From the NCBI GenBank assembly GCA_029974015.1, contig JARKUF010000004.1, forward strand, positions 1 to 64,000: DNA of 64,000 nt. Direction: 5' to 3'. A program made the translations under genes and the position numbers. Positions 26,787 to 36,388 of the stretch are shown piece after piece. The notes under the pieces are model-generated. The model saw only the letters and a program-made list of their open reading frames with translations, searched no databases and was not told the origin of the DNA. The DNA comes from Spirochaetota bacterium. GTDB taxonomy: Bacteria; Spirochaetota; UBA4802; JAGODF01. Positions within the stretch are counted from its first letter, which is position 1. Every line of letters begins with the position of its first letter.

Positions 26787-27263
26787 ATGAAAAAACTTGT
26801 CATTTTTACGGTCCTTATCACTTTCTTTCCCATTTCATGCGGCTACCGGGGGTATCTCCGATGGTTCCGCCCTAAAACCACAATCCGGGAGGTCATCCGA
26901 GCAAAAGAGGAAATCGACGGGACCGACAACCCGGCGAGAAAGCACATGATTCTTAAAGGTCTTCGGGACGGCCTGGTGAGCATAGACAAAACCGTGGTAA
27001 AGGACATCATCCCTTCGAACAATATCGATTACGAATTCTGCGTCGTGGTGGACATTCCCTACGAGAAGGGGAAGGTGGAGTGCTACATCTATTCAAAGAA
27101 CTTGTACGAAAAAGAGGACATCAAGACGATGTCCCGCCTGGAAAAAGGTAAATCAGTCATCGACGCGGTGGGCGAGTTCAACCGGTTTTTCACCCTCCTC
27201 GACGAGGCGTATGTCAAGATCGAATTGATAAACGCGAATATTACGCTGAGGGGAGAAAAGTAA
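26787..27263 (+). CDS. Putative lipoprotein of unknown function
   Basis: The 158-residue protein has an N-terminal leader ending FPISC, giving Cys18 as a likely lipidated residue. The rest is a compact charged alpha/beta domain (VIRAKEEIDGTDNPARKHMI, YEFCVVVDIPYEKGKVECYI) with no recognised motif. It ends 2 bp before dapL starts, and the dapL ribosome site lies inside its last codons, so they are co-transcribed. A role near the envelope is inferred only from the lipobox. Confidence 0.65.
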   Translation: MKKLVIFTVLITFFPISCGYRGYLRWFRPKTTIREVIRAKEEIDGTDNPARKHMILKGLRDGLVSIDKTVVKDIIPSNNIDYEFCVVVDIPYEKGKVECYIYSKNLYEKEDIKTMSRLEKGKSVIDAVGEFNRFFTLLDEAYVKIELINANITLRGEK

Positions 27264-27265
27264 AG

Positions 27266-28498
27266 ATGGAATCGTACATTCAGGGGCTGATCGCCGAACG
27301 TATTGGCGGGGGCCGTTTCGGTAAAGAAGATACTATTTACAAATTCGAGAAGATAAAACGCGCCAAGCGGGAGGCCTTGAAAAACAATCCCGGGGCGGAA
27401 CTTATCGACCTGGGAGTGGGGGAGCCGGACGAGAAGGCCCCGGAAGAAGTGATACGCACCCTCAAGGCCGAGGCGGAGAAACCCGAGAACCGGGGCTACT
27501 CCGACAATGGAATCGCCGAATTCCAGGAGGCTGCGGTCCGATACATGAAGAATGTCTTCGGTGTCGAGGATATCGATCCCACTTCGGAAGTGGTCCACTC
27601 CATCGGGTCTAAATCGGCCCTGGCCATGCTGCCCTCGGCCTTTGTAAACCCCGGCGACACGGTCTTCATGACCGTCCCGGGATATCCGGTCTTCGGCACT
27701 CACGCCGAGTGGTACGGCGCGAAAGTTCACAATCTGCCCCTGGTGAAGGAGAACGCTTTTCTCCCGGACCTGGATTCTGTTCCTTCCGAGGCGCTGAAAA
27801 AAGCCAAGGCGATGGTGCTGAATTACCCCAACAACCCCACGGGTGCCGGGGCGAACGCGGACTTTTACCTGAAGGTGATCGACTTTGCGAAGAAGCACGG
27901 CATCCTCGTGGTGATCGACGCAGCATATGCCGCCCTGTCCTTCAGCGGCAAACCGTTCTCGTTTCTGTCCCTTCCGGGAGCGAAGGAAGTTGGGGTGGAG
28001 ATACACTCCCTTTCGAAGTCGTTCAACATGACCGGATGGCGCCTCGCATTCGTGACGGGAAACAGGCTCGCCGTGAAGGCCTTCGCCATGGTGAAGGACA
28101 ACTATGATTCCGGCCAGTTCAAGGCGATCCAGAAGGCCGGCGCCGCCGGCCTGGACAATTACAGGCTAACCGGGGCCATCCTTGGGAAGTACGAGCGCAG
28201 GCTCAAAAAGCTCGTGTCGACCCTAAGGAGGCTCGGTTTCGACGCGAAGATGCCCGACGGCACCTTCTATCTCTATGTGGAGATACCCAGGGGGATGAAG
28301 GGCGGCGTCCGCTTCGCCAGCGCGGAGGATTTTTCCCAATTCCTCATAAAAGAAAAACTTATTTCCACGGTGCCCTGGGACGATGCCGGACATTTTGTCC
28401 GCTTTTCCGCCACCTTCGAGGCCGTGGACATTGCCGATGAGGAAAGAATTCTGGGGGAAATAGAAAAAAGACTTGGCGAACTTGCTTTCGAGTTTTAA
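27266..28498 (+). CDS. dapL: LL-diaminopimelate aminotransferase
   Basis: DapL converts tetrahydrodipicolinate directly to LL-diaminopimelate, bypassing the succinyl/acetyl steps of lysine and peptidoglycan synthesis. The 410-residue protein opens with GGGRFGKEDTIYKFEKIKRA and has LGVGEPD, GYSDNGI, NYPNNPTGA and the Schiff-base lysine Lys251 in SLSKSFNMTGWR. These match DapL more than other class I aminotransferases. The pathway is typical of Chlamydiae, Leptospira and several other phyla, which fits a spirochaete-like host. Confidence 0.92.
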   Translation: MESYIQGLIAERIGGGRFGKEDTIYKFEKIKRAKREALKNNPGAELIDLGVGEPDEKAPEEVIRTLKAEAEKPENRGYSDNGIAEFQEAAVRYMKNVFGVEDIDPTSEVVHSIGSKSALAMLPSAFVNPGDTVFMTVPGYPVFGTHAEWYGAKVHNLPLVKENAFLPDLDSVPSEALKKAKAMVLNYPNNPTGAGANADFYLKVIDFAKKHGILVVIDAAYAALSFSGKPFSFLSLPGAKEVGVEIHSLSKSFNMTGWRLAFVTGNRLAVKAFAMVKDNYDSGQFKAIQKAGAAGLDNYRLTGAILGKYERRLKKLVSTLRRLGFDAKMPDGTFYLYVEIPRGMKGGVRFASAEDFSQFLIKEKLISTVPWDDAGHFVRFSATFEAVDIADEERILGEIEKRLGELAFEF

Positions 28499-28544
28499 CA
28501 TACTTCTGAGCCATTCAGGGGGTGGGTGATTCGCCATATTCGCC

Positions 28545-30869
28545 ATGACCCGTAAAAAGAAGATCATCATAGCGGCATGTATCGCCGGAACTGCGCTTCT
28601 CATAGCAGCCGTGACGGCGCTGTATTTCTACATCAATGGGAAAAAGACCGTCGCCTATGATGGTGTGATTACCTCGGAAACAGGGGCGCCTGTTACGGTA
28701 AAGCGGGACCGGAACGGCATTGCCCACATCGAGGCGGCGACGCGTGAGGACGCCTATTACGCCCTTGGATACCTCCACGCCCAGGACCGCATCATCCTTG
28801 TCGAATATTACCGCGCCATGGCCAGGGGATGGCTCTCTTCCCTCATCGGTGAAAAAGGAGTGATCATCGACAGGCTCGCAAGGACCCTCGACTTCAGCGG
28901 CGAAGCCGGGAAAATGGTCCTTGACCTCGATCCGAAAACGGCCGGATACCTCGAATCCTATGTGAAGGGGATCAACAGATTCAGGAAACTGGAACTTCAT
29001 GACATTTCCAGCATAGCTAATCTTCCCGCAACGGACTGGGCCCCCTCCGACGTCGTATCGATTCTGCTTTTACTGGAGTGGTCCGCCTCCTTCCTTTCCA
29101 ACCGGGAGCAGGTTTTTATGATTTCAGACAATCTCCTTACCCGGGACTTGAGGAAAATACTTGCCCCCCAGCTTACTTTTAGCTTCACCGAGGATGAACG
29201 TAACAATGTGCTCTTTCTCAAGGAGTTAAACCAGGTGGTGAGAAAGTACGTCGGGTCCTTCAACCGCGGCCTTGCTTTTTACATATCGCCCTCACTTACC
29301 GCCGACGAACAGCCCGCGCTTGGTTACTGTAATGAAAGCCTCAACAGGGTATTTCCCCTATGGTATCCCGTACGGATCACCGCCGGCGGCGCCTCGATCA
29401 CCGGGGCCACGGCTGCCGGTATGCCTTTCTTCTTCTCGGGGAAAACAGCGGCCTTCGCTTTCGTGGGGCATAATCTGAGCCTCGATGTCCAGGATTTTTA
29501 CAGGGAGACTACCAGGAAAGTGGCCGTTGGGACCGAGTATCTGGAACGGGGCAGGTGGCTCGAATTCGCGGCCCGGGAGGAAACCATCTTGACGCGCGGC
29601 CCTTCCGGAGAAATGGAACAGGCGAAGTACCGGGTGAGAATGAAGGGCGACTGCCCGGTTGTAAGCGATGTGTTCCGCGGGCGGTTTCCCGTTGATGTGA
29701 TCACCGTGAAACACATGTTGCCGGGGAAGGAATACCTGAAATCTCTTTTTGAATTTCCCTTTGCCGACTCAGTAGCTGATTCATGGAAAATGACGGCCAA
29801 CGTGGCCACATGGCCCAAGGTATTTCTCTTCTCTTCAAAAGACGACGCGGTGGTTGCTTTCATGGGAACGGTCCCGGAGAGGGCGATGGAGGGGCCGATT
29901 TTCCGCAGGGGGGACAACTACACGGGATACCAGGCGCTGAAGCAACTCTCCGGATATTCGTTCAAAATCCGTTCGGGGAGCGCCATCACCGGAAGCGAAA
30001 TGCTGGACACCCTTCCCGCCGCCTTGAACCCGTACAAGGTCTTCAACGACGGCGGGCGATACCGGCGGCTCGCAGAGCTGGTGAAGTCCCGAGCTGGGGA
30101 TCCCAGGTCGGTGCCGGAGATTCTCCACGACCGTGAATCGCATGTGGCGAAGAAGTTTACCCCGGTCTTTCACGCCCTTCTGGATAAGATCCCAATTCCT
30201 TCGGCGAAGTTGTGCCGGGTATATTTCAAGAACTGGAATTATGAGCTGACGGAATCCTCTGTCCCCGGGGCCGTAACCCACGTTCTCCTGAGCAATCTGT
30301 TCATCGATACGGTTTCCGATGAACTGAAGGACGACACCTTTATGGTGACGAACAATGTATACTGGACCCTCGACGGGTTTTTCAGTATCCTCGATGACAA
30401 CAACAACCCGCTTTTCGACGACACGACGAACGATGAGAGAATGGAAACCCGTAATCAAATTTTTGACAGGGCTTTCCTTAAAACCCTGAAGTACATGAAT
30501 GAAAAAAGAGGCCCCTACATGAAGGACTGGCAGTGGGGCATGCTGCACAGGGCGAAGTTCACTATGCCTCTTGGGAAAAAAAAGTCGCTTTTTCGCAGGG
30601 ACCTGATGAAGTCCCTGCTCTATCGCACCGGGGGGGACGACTCGACAATATTGAAGGGATCGGTGATGGTCAACGAAAAATACAGGTCCGGGGGCGTGAC
30701 GTCCCATTCCGTCTGCTTCTATGGAAAGTCGTCATATATTTCAAGGGCCGTGGGTGCGTCGATACACCCGGAATCTGAATTTAGCGCATTCCACATGGAC
30801 AGGCGCCAGTTCGTGGATTTCGAATCGGGTGAGTACAAATACGAAATGAGGTTCGTACCCGGCCAGTGA
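28545..30869 (+). CDS. Penicillin acylase-family protein lacking the usual nucleophile motif
   Basis: The 774-residue protein has an N-terminal membrane anchor (IIIAACIAGTALLIAAVTAL). VTVKRDRNGIAHIEAATRED and YALGYLHAQDRI then mark the alpha domain of penicillin/acyl-homoserine-lactone acylases. The beta domain is visible at FFFSGKTAAFAFVGHNLSLD and DVQDFYRE. The expected autocatalytic site, a Gly-Ser-Asn-x-Trp motif between these domains, is not present; the region reads LGYCNESLNRVFPLWYPV. Either an unusual nucleophile is used or the protein is catalytically inactive. The substrate is unknown. Confidence 0.82.
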   Translation: MTRKKKIIIAACIAGTALLIAAVTALYFYINGKKTVAYDGVITSETGAPVTVKRDRNGIAHIEAATREDAYYALGYLHAQDRIILVEYYRAMARGWLSSLIGEKGVIIDRLARTLDFSGEAGKMVLDLDPKTAGYLESYVKGINRFRKLELHDISSIANLPATDWAPSDVVSILLLLEWSASFLSNREQVFMISDNLLTRDLRKILAPQLTFSFTEDERNNVLFLKELNQVVRKYVGSFNRGLAFYISPSLTADEQPALGYCNESLNRVFPLWYPVRITAGGASITGATAAGMPFFFSGKTAAFAFVGHNLSLDVQDFYRETTRKVAVGTEYLERGRWLEFAAREETILTRGPSGEMEQAKYRVRMKGDCPVVSDVFRGRFPVDVITVKHMLPGKEYLKSLFEFPFADSVADSWKMTANVATWPKVFLFSSKDDAVVAFMGTVPERAMEGPIFRRGDNYTGYQALKQLSGYSFKIRSGSAITGSEMLDTLPAALNPYKVFNDGGRYRRLAELVKSRAGDPRSVPEILHDRESHVAKKFTPVFHALLDKIPIPSAKLCRVYFKNWNYELTESSVPGAVTHVLLSNLFIDTVSDELKDDTFMVTNNVYWTLDGFFSILDDNNNPLFDDTTNDERMETRNQIFDRAFLKTLKYMNEKRGPYMKDWQWGMLHRAKFTMPLGKKKSLFRRDLMKSLLYRTGGDDSTILKGSVMVNEKYRSGGVTSHSVCFYGKSSYISRAVGASIHPESEFSAFHMDRRQFVDFESGEYKYEMRFVPGQ

Positions 30870-30872
30870 CTG

Positions 30873-31538
30873 TCACATCATCGAAAAATAGTATCGTTCA
30901 ATAAGCTCGAAATTTTTGCGCACATTGTCCGCGCCGGAGACGATTTCCATATGCCCCGGAAGGACGTATTCGATATCGAGTTTTGAGATCTTTCTAATGC
31001 TCTCTTTAAGGAGTTCTCCGTTTCCTCCGGGGAAATCCACGCGTCCCACGCTTTCGCGGAAAATCAAGTCCCCGCAAACAAGGGTTTTCTTCTCCTTCCA
31101 GTATATTGACAAAGAGCCCGGGGAATGTCCGGGGGTGTGGTACACTTCCAGGTTTACCCCATTCACGTTCCAAACCCCTTCTTTAAGGACCACGTCGAAC
31201 TTAAGGTCGGGGAAAGGCATGCCGAACATGGCGAAGAAACGCGGTCCTTCGGTGTTTAGAAATTCGATTTCATCGGAGTGCATTGCCACGGGTATGTTTT
31301 TATTCATAAAATACTCGCTTCCCTCGAAATGGTCGGGATGGCAATGTGTGTTCACCACGGTTCTAATATCCGTCTCTTTAAGGCCGTCCTTCGCCATTTC
31401 CTCCAGTCGCACATCAACATAGTTTTTTAGTCCAGGGTCGAACAATATGTTGAGGGGTTCGCCGAAATAGAACATGTTGCAGTTGTTCTCGAAATAGCCC
31501 CTCCAGATATAGGAGTATACGCCGTCGCAAAGTTTCAT
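30873..31538 (-). CDS. Metallo-beta-lactamase-fold hydrolase
   Basis: The 221-residue protein has the binuclear metal motif THCHPDH with His65, His67, Asp69 and His70, followed by His138 (HTPGHSPGS), Asp157 (CGDLIF) and His196 (PGHMEIV). This is the glyoxalase II-like arrangement. The ATG at 31538 (MKLCDGVYSYIW) was chosen over the longer upstream frame because it fits the family start. Its end is 3 bp from the penicillin-acylase stop (convergent). Confidence 0.85.
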   Translation of the reverse strand: MKLCDGVYSYIWRGYFENNCNMFYFGEPLNILFDPGLKNYVDVRLEEMAKDGLKETDIRTVVNTHCHPDHFEGSEYFMNKNIPVAMHSDEIEFLNTEGPRFFAMFGMPFPDLKFDVVLKEGVWNVNGVNLEVYHTPGHSPGSLSIYWKEKKTLVCGDLIFRESVGRVDFPGGNGELLKESIRKISKLDIEYVLPGHMEIVSGADNVRKNFELIERYYFSMM

Positions 31539-31701
31539 GGCCTTGTACCTCGACTGTAGCCTTTGTTTCAACAACGATTCAATGGAGACGAGACATTTGT
31601 CAAGTATGATTAGTTTTGAAGTTAGGGACGCGCTTTTTGCTGGATTAGTAATTGAAATATTGGACACGGCTTGTAGGGTGGTCCCCCTGATGAAGGGGAT
31701 T

Positions 31702-32952
31702 ATGCGAAGATATATTATATCCGCGGCCGCGGTTATATTGTCACTGTCTGCGTGCGCTTCCTGTTCCCATCGTGGTGTTTACTACGATTTGCCGGCCAGA
31801 AGGTATGTCGGCGTATCCACTGGCCTCCACAGGTTTCTCAGTGAACGGAGCGGAGATTACAGGGGCAGGCACGCCGCCGTCGTGACGAACCACTCGGGGG
31901 TAGACAGCGAGTTTCGGCACATGGTGGCCCTTTTAAGGAACCGCGGCATTATCATTGATTTTGCCCTGGCCCCGGAACACGGAATATTCGGCTACAAGAA
32001 CGATTACGACTCATACCTGCATGATGCGGACGAAGAAAACAATCTGGTAGTATATAATCTTCATCTCCTCGACAGAAAGTCCCTACGGTTTCTTTTCCGG
32101 GTGCCCGACCTGGTCATTTTCGACATCCAGGACATGGGAATGCGGTGCTACACGTACATTTCCTCCCTGAAGCTTGTCATGGACGCCCTGGCCGGAACAG
32201 GAAAAGAGCTTCTGGTGCTGGACCGGCCCAACCCAATATCCTTCCTCGGCGTAAGGGGGCCCTGGCTCGATGAACGGTTCTCCGAGAGGCAGGTTTCATC
32301 GTTTCCCTCAACGCTTTTTTATGATATGACGCCTGGCGAAGCGGCCCGTTATTACAATGGGGAATACCTGAAAAATGTCAGGTTGACGGTCGTATCGATG
32401 GGAAACTATCGGAGAGATCTCTATTATCACGAGACAAAACTTCCCTGGGTCCCCCCATCGCCCAATTTGCCTACTTACAAGTCAGCCATCACCTATACGG
32501 TAATGGTGCTCATGGAGGGCATCAATATTTCATTAGGGCGTGGAACGTCTAACCCCTTCGAATTTTTTGGAGCCCCGTGGATTGAAGCGCCGAAGTTCTG
32601 CCGGGAGCTTGAGTCTCTGGAACTGAAAAATTTCCGTTTTCGTCCGGTTTATTTCAAGCCGACTTTTTCGGCCTACGAAAAAAAGCTGTGCGGCGGAGCG
32701 CATATTTATTATACTGGCGGCGTGTTCGATCCCCTTGATGTCTCGTATCGGCTCATCGCACATATCAAGAAAACCTATGGCCAGTGCGTTTGGAGAAAGA
32801 GCGGAGACGGGTATGCCGTGGATAGATTGGCCGGCACAGACGGCTTCAGAAAAGCTATCGACGCGGGACTTTCCTACAGTGAATACTACGGCGCAATTAG
32901 GGACGATATCGAAGCCTTCAGAAAAAAAAGATCACGGTATCTTCTGTATTGA
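31702..32952 (+). CDS. DUF1343 exo-beta-N-acetylmuramidase-like lipoprotein (NamZ family, GH171)
   Basis: The 416-residue protein has a lipoprotein leader with lipobox LSAC (Cys18). It then carries the DUF1343 core: AAVVTNHSGVDSEFRHMV, LAPEHGIFGY, FDIQDMGMRCYTYISSL, PNPISFLGVRGP, LPWVPPSPNLPT and EGINISLGRGTSNPFEFFG. In Bacillus subtilis the family member NamZ releases N-acetylmuramic acid from peptidoglycan chain ends. It probably acts in wall recycling at the cell surface. The ATG at 31702 was chosen for AAGGGG upstream. Its end overlaps the convergent GHKL gene by 21 bp. Confidence 0.88.
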   Translation: MRRYIISAAAVILSLSACASCSHRGVYYDLPARRYVGVSTGLHRFLSERSGDYRGRHAAVVTNHSGVDSEFRHMVALLRNRGIIIDFALAPEHGIFGYKNDYDSYLHDADEENNLVVYNLHLLDRKSLRFLFRVPDLVIFDIQDMGMRCYTYISSLKLVMDALAGTGKELLVLDRPNPISFLGVRGPWLDERFSERQVSSFPSTLFYDMTPGEAARYYNGEYLKNVRLTVVSMGNYRRDLYYHETKLPWVPPSPNLPTYKSAITYTVMVLMEGINISLGRGTSNPFEFFGAPWIEAPKFCRELESLELKNFRFRPVYFKPTFSAYEKKLCGGAHIYYTGGVFDPLDVSYRLIAHIKKTYGQCVWRKSGDGYAVDRLAGTDGFRKAIDAGLSYSEYYGAIRDDIEAFRKKRSRYLLY

Positions 32953-33759
32953 CAGGCGAATCGAGGCCAGAGGGATGGAGAGCATGGCCGTAGTGTTGTT
33001 AGCGGAGATTATGGTGATGGAGCTTTCCGGATTAAGGCCCATGTTCGAAAGGAAACTGTCGATGGTGGCGTATCCAAGGCCGAAACCGGAGTCCGTGGTG
33101 TCGATGTTATTGATGAAGAAATTCTGCTCGCGGCCCTGCTCTCTGTAGTTTTTGTACTCGTCACGTTTCTCGTATATGCGGTTAAGGTCGTGGGTCATGA
33201 TGGGGGCCGTGTTGGTCACTTCTATGTATACGAAATCATCGTTCCCTTCTATCTTCAAAAGTATCTTAATGTCCTTTTCCTTGAGCTGGCGCCGCATATG
33301 GAGAAAATCCGTAAGGGTGGAAATTGTCCTTTTTTCATCCTCGGAGTACTCCCTGTTTTCAGCGTATGCCCTATTGCGGATATTTAGATATTTCCCCTCC
33401 TGGTTCAATATCTTCCGAACTTTTTCTGATATGTAATCCTGGGAGATGATCTCGGAGGCCATCCTGTCGTAGGTTTGTTTGTCCTTGAGTATTGCGAAAA
33501 TATGCTTCTGCACGTCCTGTGGGCCTAAGCCCTGGTATTGGTTTTTCAAATTTTCGGATATCCTTTCAACGACCAGGAGGAACTTGTAGTTCGCCTTCAC
33601 CGCGTTTTTGATCAGTTCGTCGACGCAGGCGAAGATGTCTCCCATCATCTCTGTTATGCCGGCGTCTTTCGCAAATTTTTTGCCGATATTGACGATCTGG
33701 TCCCGGGCTTTCCTGCTGTATATCTGGATGATCCCTGTGACTTTCTTTTTCGGTGCCAT
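32932..33759 (-). CDS. GHKL-type ATPase domain protein
   Basis: The 275-residue protein looks like a lone histidine-kinase-type ATP-binding domain. The N box is seen in DELIKNAVKAN (Glu48, Asn52) and the G2 box in DSGFGLGY (223-230). No histidine phosphoacceptor helix, receiver or membrane segment is visible. It may act as an anti-sigma-like kinase or as part of a multi-protein signalling system. It is 178 bp upstream of the end of the cNMP-like gene, on the same strand, and separated from it by a repeat remnant. Confidence 0.7.
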   Translation of the reverse strand: MAPKKKVTGIIQIYSRKARDQIVNIGKKFAKDAGITEMMGDIFACVDELIKNAVKANYKFLLVVERISENLKNQYQGLGPQDVQKHIFAILKDKQTYDRMASEIISQDYISEKVRKILNQEGKYLNIRNRAYAENREYSEDEKRTISTLTDFLHMRRQLKEKDIKILLKIEGNDDFVYIEVTNTAPIMTHDLNRIYEKRDEYKNYREQGREQNFFINNIDTTDSGFGLGYATIDSFLSNMGLNPESSITIISANNTTAMLSIPLASIRLSIQKIP

Positions 33760-33809
33760 GGCGTTCCGTGTCAGTTATTGCTCATAGATTTACAAATGGC
33801 AGTTTTGAA

Positions 33810-33864
33810 TTATTAGTGGCGGTCTCAAAACCTGAGTTCTGAATTTGCCAGTAGTAACAATATT
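33810..33864 (+). repeat. Composite palindromic repeat remnant lacking the palindrome
   Basis: The sequence attattagtggcgg, then ctcaaaacctgagttctgaatttgccagtagtaacaat, matches the left end and central spacer of the family. The GC palindrome has been lost. Confidence 0.6.
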
Positions 33865-33937
33865 CCGGAAGGGCGATTTGTGACAAGCAAAATGCGTCAC
33901 CCGGTGAAATAATTCCGTCTGGTATTTGAATGACCCT

Positions 33938-36388
33938 TTACTTGTTCAGATATTCCATGAATTTCTGGAGGGATTCAGGCAAATTTCCGTTTTCATCCTG
34001 GTACTTCTTGAATCTGCGTTCGTACTGGGTCACGTCCCGGTTGTAGACGTTCTTAAACCGAGTGGCGATTTCGCTGAAGGCGGGCATGGAGCTGAGCTTG
34101 TCGCGTACCTCGCGTCGGAAACGTATGTTCTTGTAAAAAATGTCCCGCACCACGGTGTTGAGTTTTGGGATGCCGTCTTTCTCATAGAGGACCCACATCA
34201 TGTAGTCGTCCGCGAACCTGTTGCGGTCGTCCCTTATGCTCCTGAATTTTTCCGTGATCTTCTCCTTTGTCTCCACCGAGAGCTTGGGGTTCTTTTTGTA
34301 AAATTGTACGTAATCGAGGTATATCCCCGTGAGGCCTCCTTCGACGGGGTCGCGCCAGGCGCCCCCTTTGATGGACCTGTTAAGTTCGTAGCGGAAACAG
34401 GCAAGGGTGTGGGCAAGGTTGCGCACGAGGTCACCCATAAAAAGGGCGGGGACGACGATCCTACCGCGGCTTTTTCGGTTGGGACCGTCTAACTCCTGCC
34501 ATAGCATCGTCTTGGCCCCCATACTGGGGAGGAGAATGAAGTTCGGAATAACCTCTTCTTCGATAACTTCCCGGGCATTGCCGAGCTTGGCGGCGGTTTC
34601 CCGGTAGAACACGGAGAAATCGATATCGCGGAGCTGCATCACCGTCGATTCGAGTTTCTTTTTGGAAACATGGAAATTAGCCGGGCTGCCTTTCATTACC
34701 ATCGATGTGAGGATGGGGAAGGCCGTGGCGGTTGAACCTGAACAAACCGAAACCGTCGTGGCGACCCGGTGGTTGATTTCGTAAAGGACCTTATTGATGT
34801 TTTCGTCGGCTGTGGTCTTGTCCTTTTCCTTGGCTTTGCCCTTTCCCTGCTCCAGCAGGTGTTGTTCGTACGTAAGGCCCATCTCGTTGATGCTGGGCGC
34901 AAACTTGCCTTCCTGAAGGCCCGTGAGGAATTCTTCTTCATAAAAGATGGGAATCCGCACGCGCTCGCCTGCCCGCTGCATGAGATCATGGAGTTCCGGG
35001 ATCTGGGGTCCGTCCATGAGAGCGTCGTCGAGGTACCCGAAGTGGAGCATGAGCTTCGCGGGGGGGGGTGTGAGAGCCTGGGTTTTACTCCTAACGTACA
35101 CCTGGCCGTAGAGTTCCCAGTACAATCGCGACAGGGTGCGTCGGATCTTCCTCCCTTCGATTTCCGTGTCGAAGGGGTTTTTCATGTTTTTAAAAATGTT
35201 GATGGCCTTGAGAAAGTTGGTCTGAAATTCCTTGTCCGCCACGGCGAATTCGAAAATTTGCGAGAGGGAATTCCTGTACTGTGCCGCAACCGCGCCGGAG
35301 GCGCGGGTGCTTTTCGCATCAGGAGATTTTTCATCGGGTATGGCCGCTGTGGTTTCTTTCGCCGCGACGTAAAGTGAGTGGAGTTTTTTCAATCCTGGAT
35401 GTTTTTCTACGATGTTCTTGCCCGAGATTTCCTGGTAGATGGTGTTAAGTTTTGCGAAAACAGAAACCAGGTTTTTCAAAAAATCGCCGTCGATCCTTCC
35501 GCTGCCGGCGAACATTTCATAGCCCCGAAGGTCCGCAAGGTACGACGTCCAGCTCGATTCCTGGCCGAAAATCAAGTCGAGCTCCTCTTCGATCTCGTAT
35601 ACCACGGCCTCGATTCGGTCCAAGACCTTGAGGAGGCTTTCAGAGACGGTCTCGAACATGTAGATGGCGATATCGGACTTTTCTCGGATCATTGCTTCGA
35701 GTAAGTTGTTACTGATGCCGAGAATTTTTTTGAAAAATGAAGATTGTTTCAAGTCGATCAGCGATTCCAGGGGCAGCCCGGGGAAGTTGTAGTTCTTTTT
35801 CAGTATGCTGCAGTTGTCCGTTATAAGGAATTTTGCGTCAAAGACCGTGGGGAATTCTCCGCCATTACCCACAAAAGCTTCATGGAGGGGGTCCATTCGT
35901 GAGGTTAGACGTTCGGCGCTTATCTGGGCCGACAATTCCCGGAATATAAGGCCGAGGTTGTCATTTATCCTGGTGAGGTTCTCGTACAGCTTGGTGTATT
36001 TGGACGCATCGGAAATTGATATCTCGAAGCGTTTGAAAAGGTGCCCAAGGATGTTCACCGCGAGGTTCTGGTCCTCCGCGGCCACCTGTTTGAATCCTCC
36101 TTCCTTGATGGGGTACTTGGTAATGACGGAATTCTCAAGTGCCCGGATTGATTTCTGGTACGGTTCGGTAAAAAGAATGCTGAGCCCGGAAATGAGGGAG
36201 TTGGCGGTTATGGTCCCCACCCTGGCGCTTTTTGAAATTATAATGTCCCTGTCGAGACCTACGTACTCCTGTGGACTGGAAAGAATTTCGAGGGAGCCTT
36301 CATGCAGATAGTAAAGGAAACGAGGCTCCTCGCCCTGTAGAATTAATACGTCGTCCTTTTTAATTTGCTCTTTATTTTTCCCGTTCAT
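33938..36388 (-). CDS. Large cNMP-binding-like protein of unknown function
   Basis: The 816-residue protein has an N-terminal cyclic-nucleotide-binding-type barrel (residues about 10-115; DDVLILQGEEPRFLYYLHEG), but the phosphate cassette reads ITANSLISGLSILFTEPYQK and lacks the conserved Gly-Glu and Arg. The long remainder is mostly helical and soluble and is not a family I recognise; it includes a low-complexity Lys/Glu segment (LLEQGKGKAKEKDKT). Its start overlaps the HNH nuclease stop by 4 bp (ATGA), so the two are translated together. Confidence 0.75.
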   Translation of the reverse strand: MNGKNKEQIKKDDVLILQGEEPRFLYYLHEGSLEILSSPQEYVGLDRDIIISKSARVGTITANSLISGLSILFTEPYQKSIRALENSVITKYPIKEGGFKQVAAEDQNLAVNILGHLFKRFEISISDASKYTKLYENLTRINDNLGLIFRELSAQISAERLTSRMDPLHEAFVGNGGEFPTVFDAKFLITDNCSILKKNYNFPGLPLESLIDLKQSSFFKKILGISNNLLEAMIREKSDIAIYMFETVSESLLKVLDRIEAVVYEIEEELDLIFGQESSWTSYLADLRGYEMFAGSGRIDGDFLKNLVSVFAKLNTIYQEISGKNIVEKHPGLKKLHSLYVAAKETTAAIPDEKSPDAKSTRASGAVAAQYRNSLSQIFEFAVADKEFQTNFLKAINIFKNMKNPFDTEIEGRKIRRTLSRLYWELYGQVYVRSKTQALTPPPAKLMLHFGYLDDALMDGPQIPELHDLMQRAGERVRIPIFYEEEFLTGLQEGKFAPSINEMGLTYEQHLLEQGKGKAKEKDKTTADENINKVLYEINHRVATTVSVCSGSTATAFPILTSMVMKGSPANFHVSKKKLESTVMQLRDIDFSVFYRETAAKLGNAREVIEEEVIPNFILLPSMGAKTMLWQELDGPNRKSRGRIVVPALFMGDLVRNLAHTLACFRYELNRSIKGGAWRDPVEGGLTGIYLDYVQFYKKNPKLSVETKEKITEKFRSIRDDRNRFADDYMMWVLYEKDGIPKLNTVVRDIFYKNIRFRREVRDKLSSMPAFSEIATRFKNVYNRDVTQYERRFKKYQDENGNLPESLQKFMEYLNK

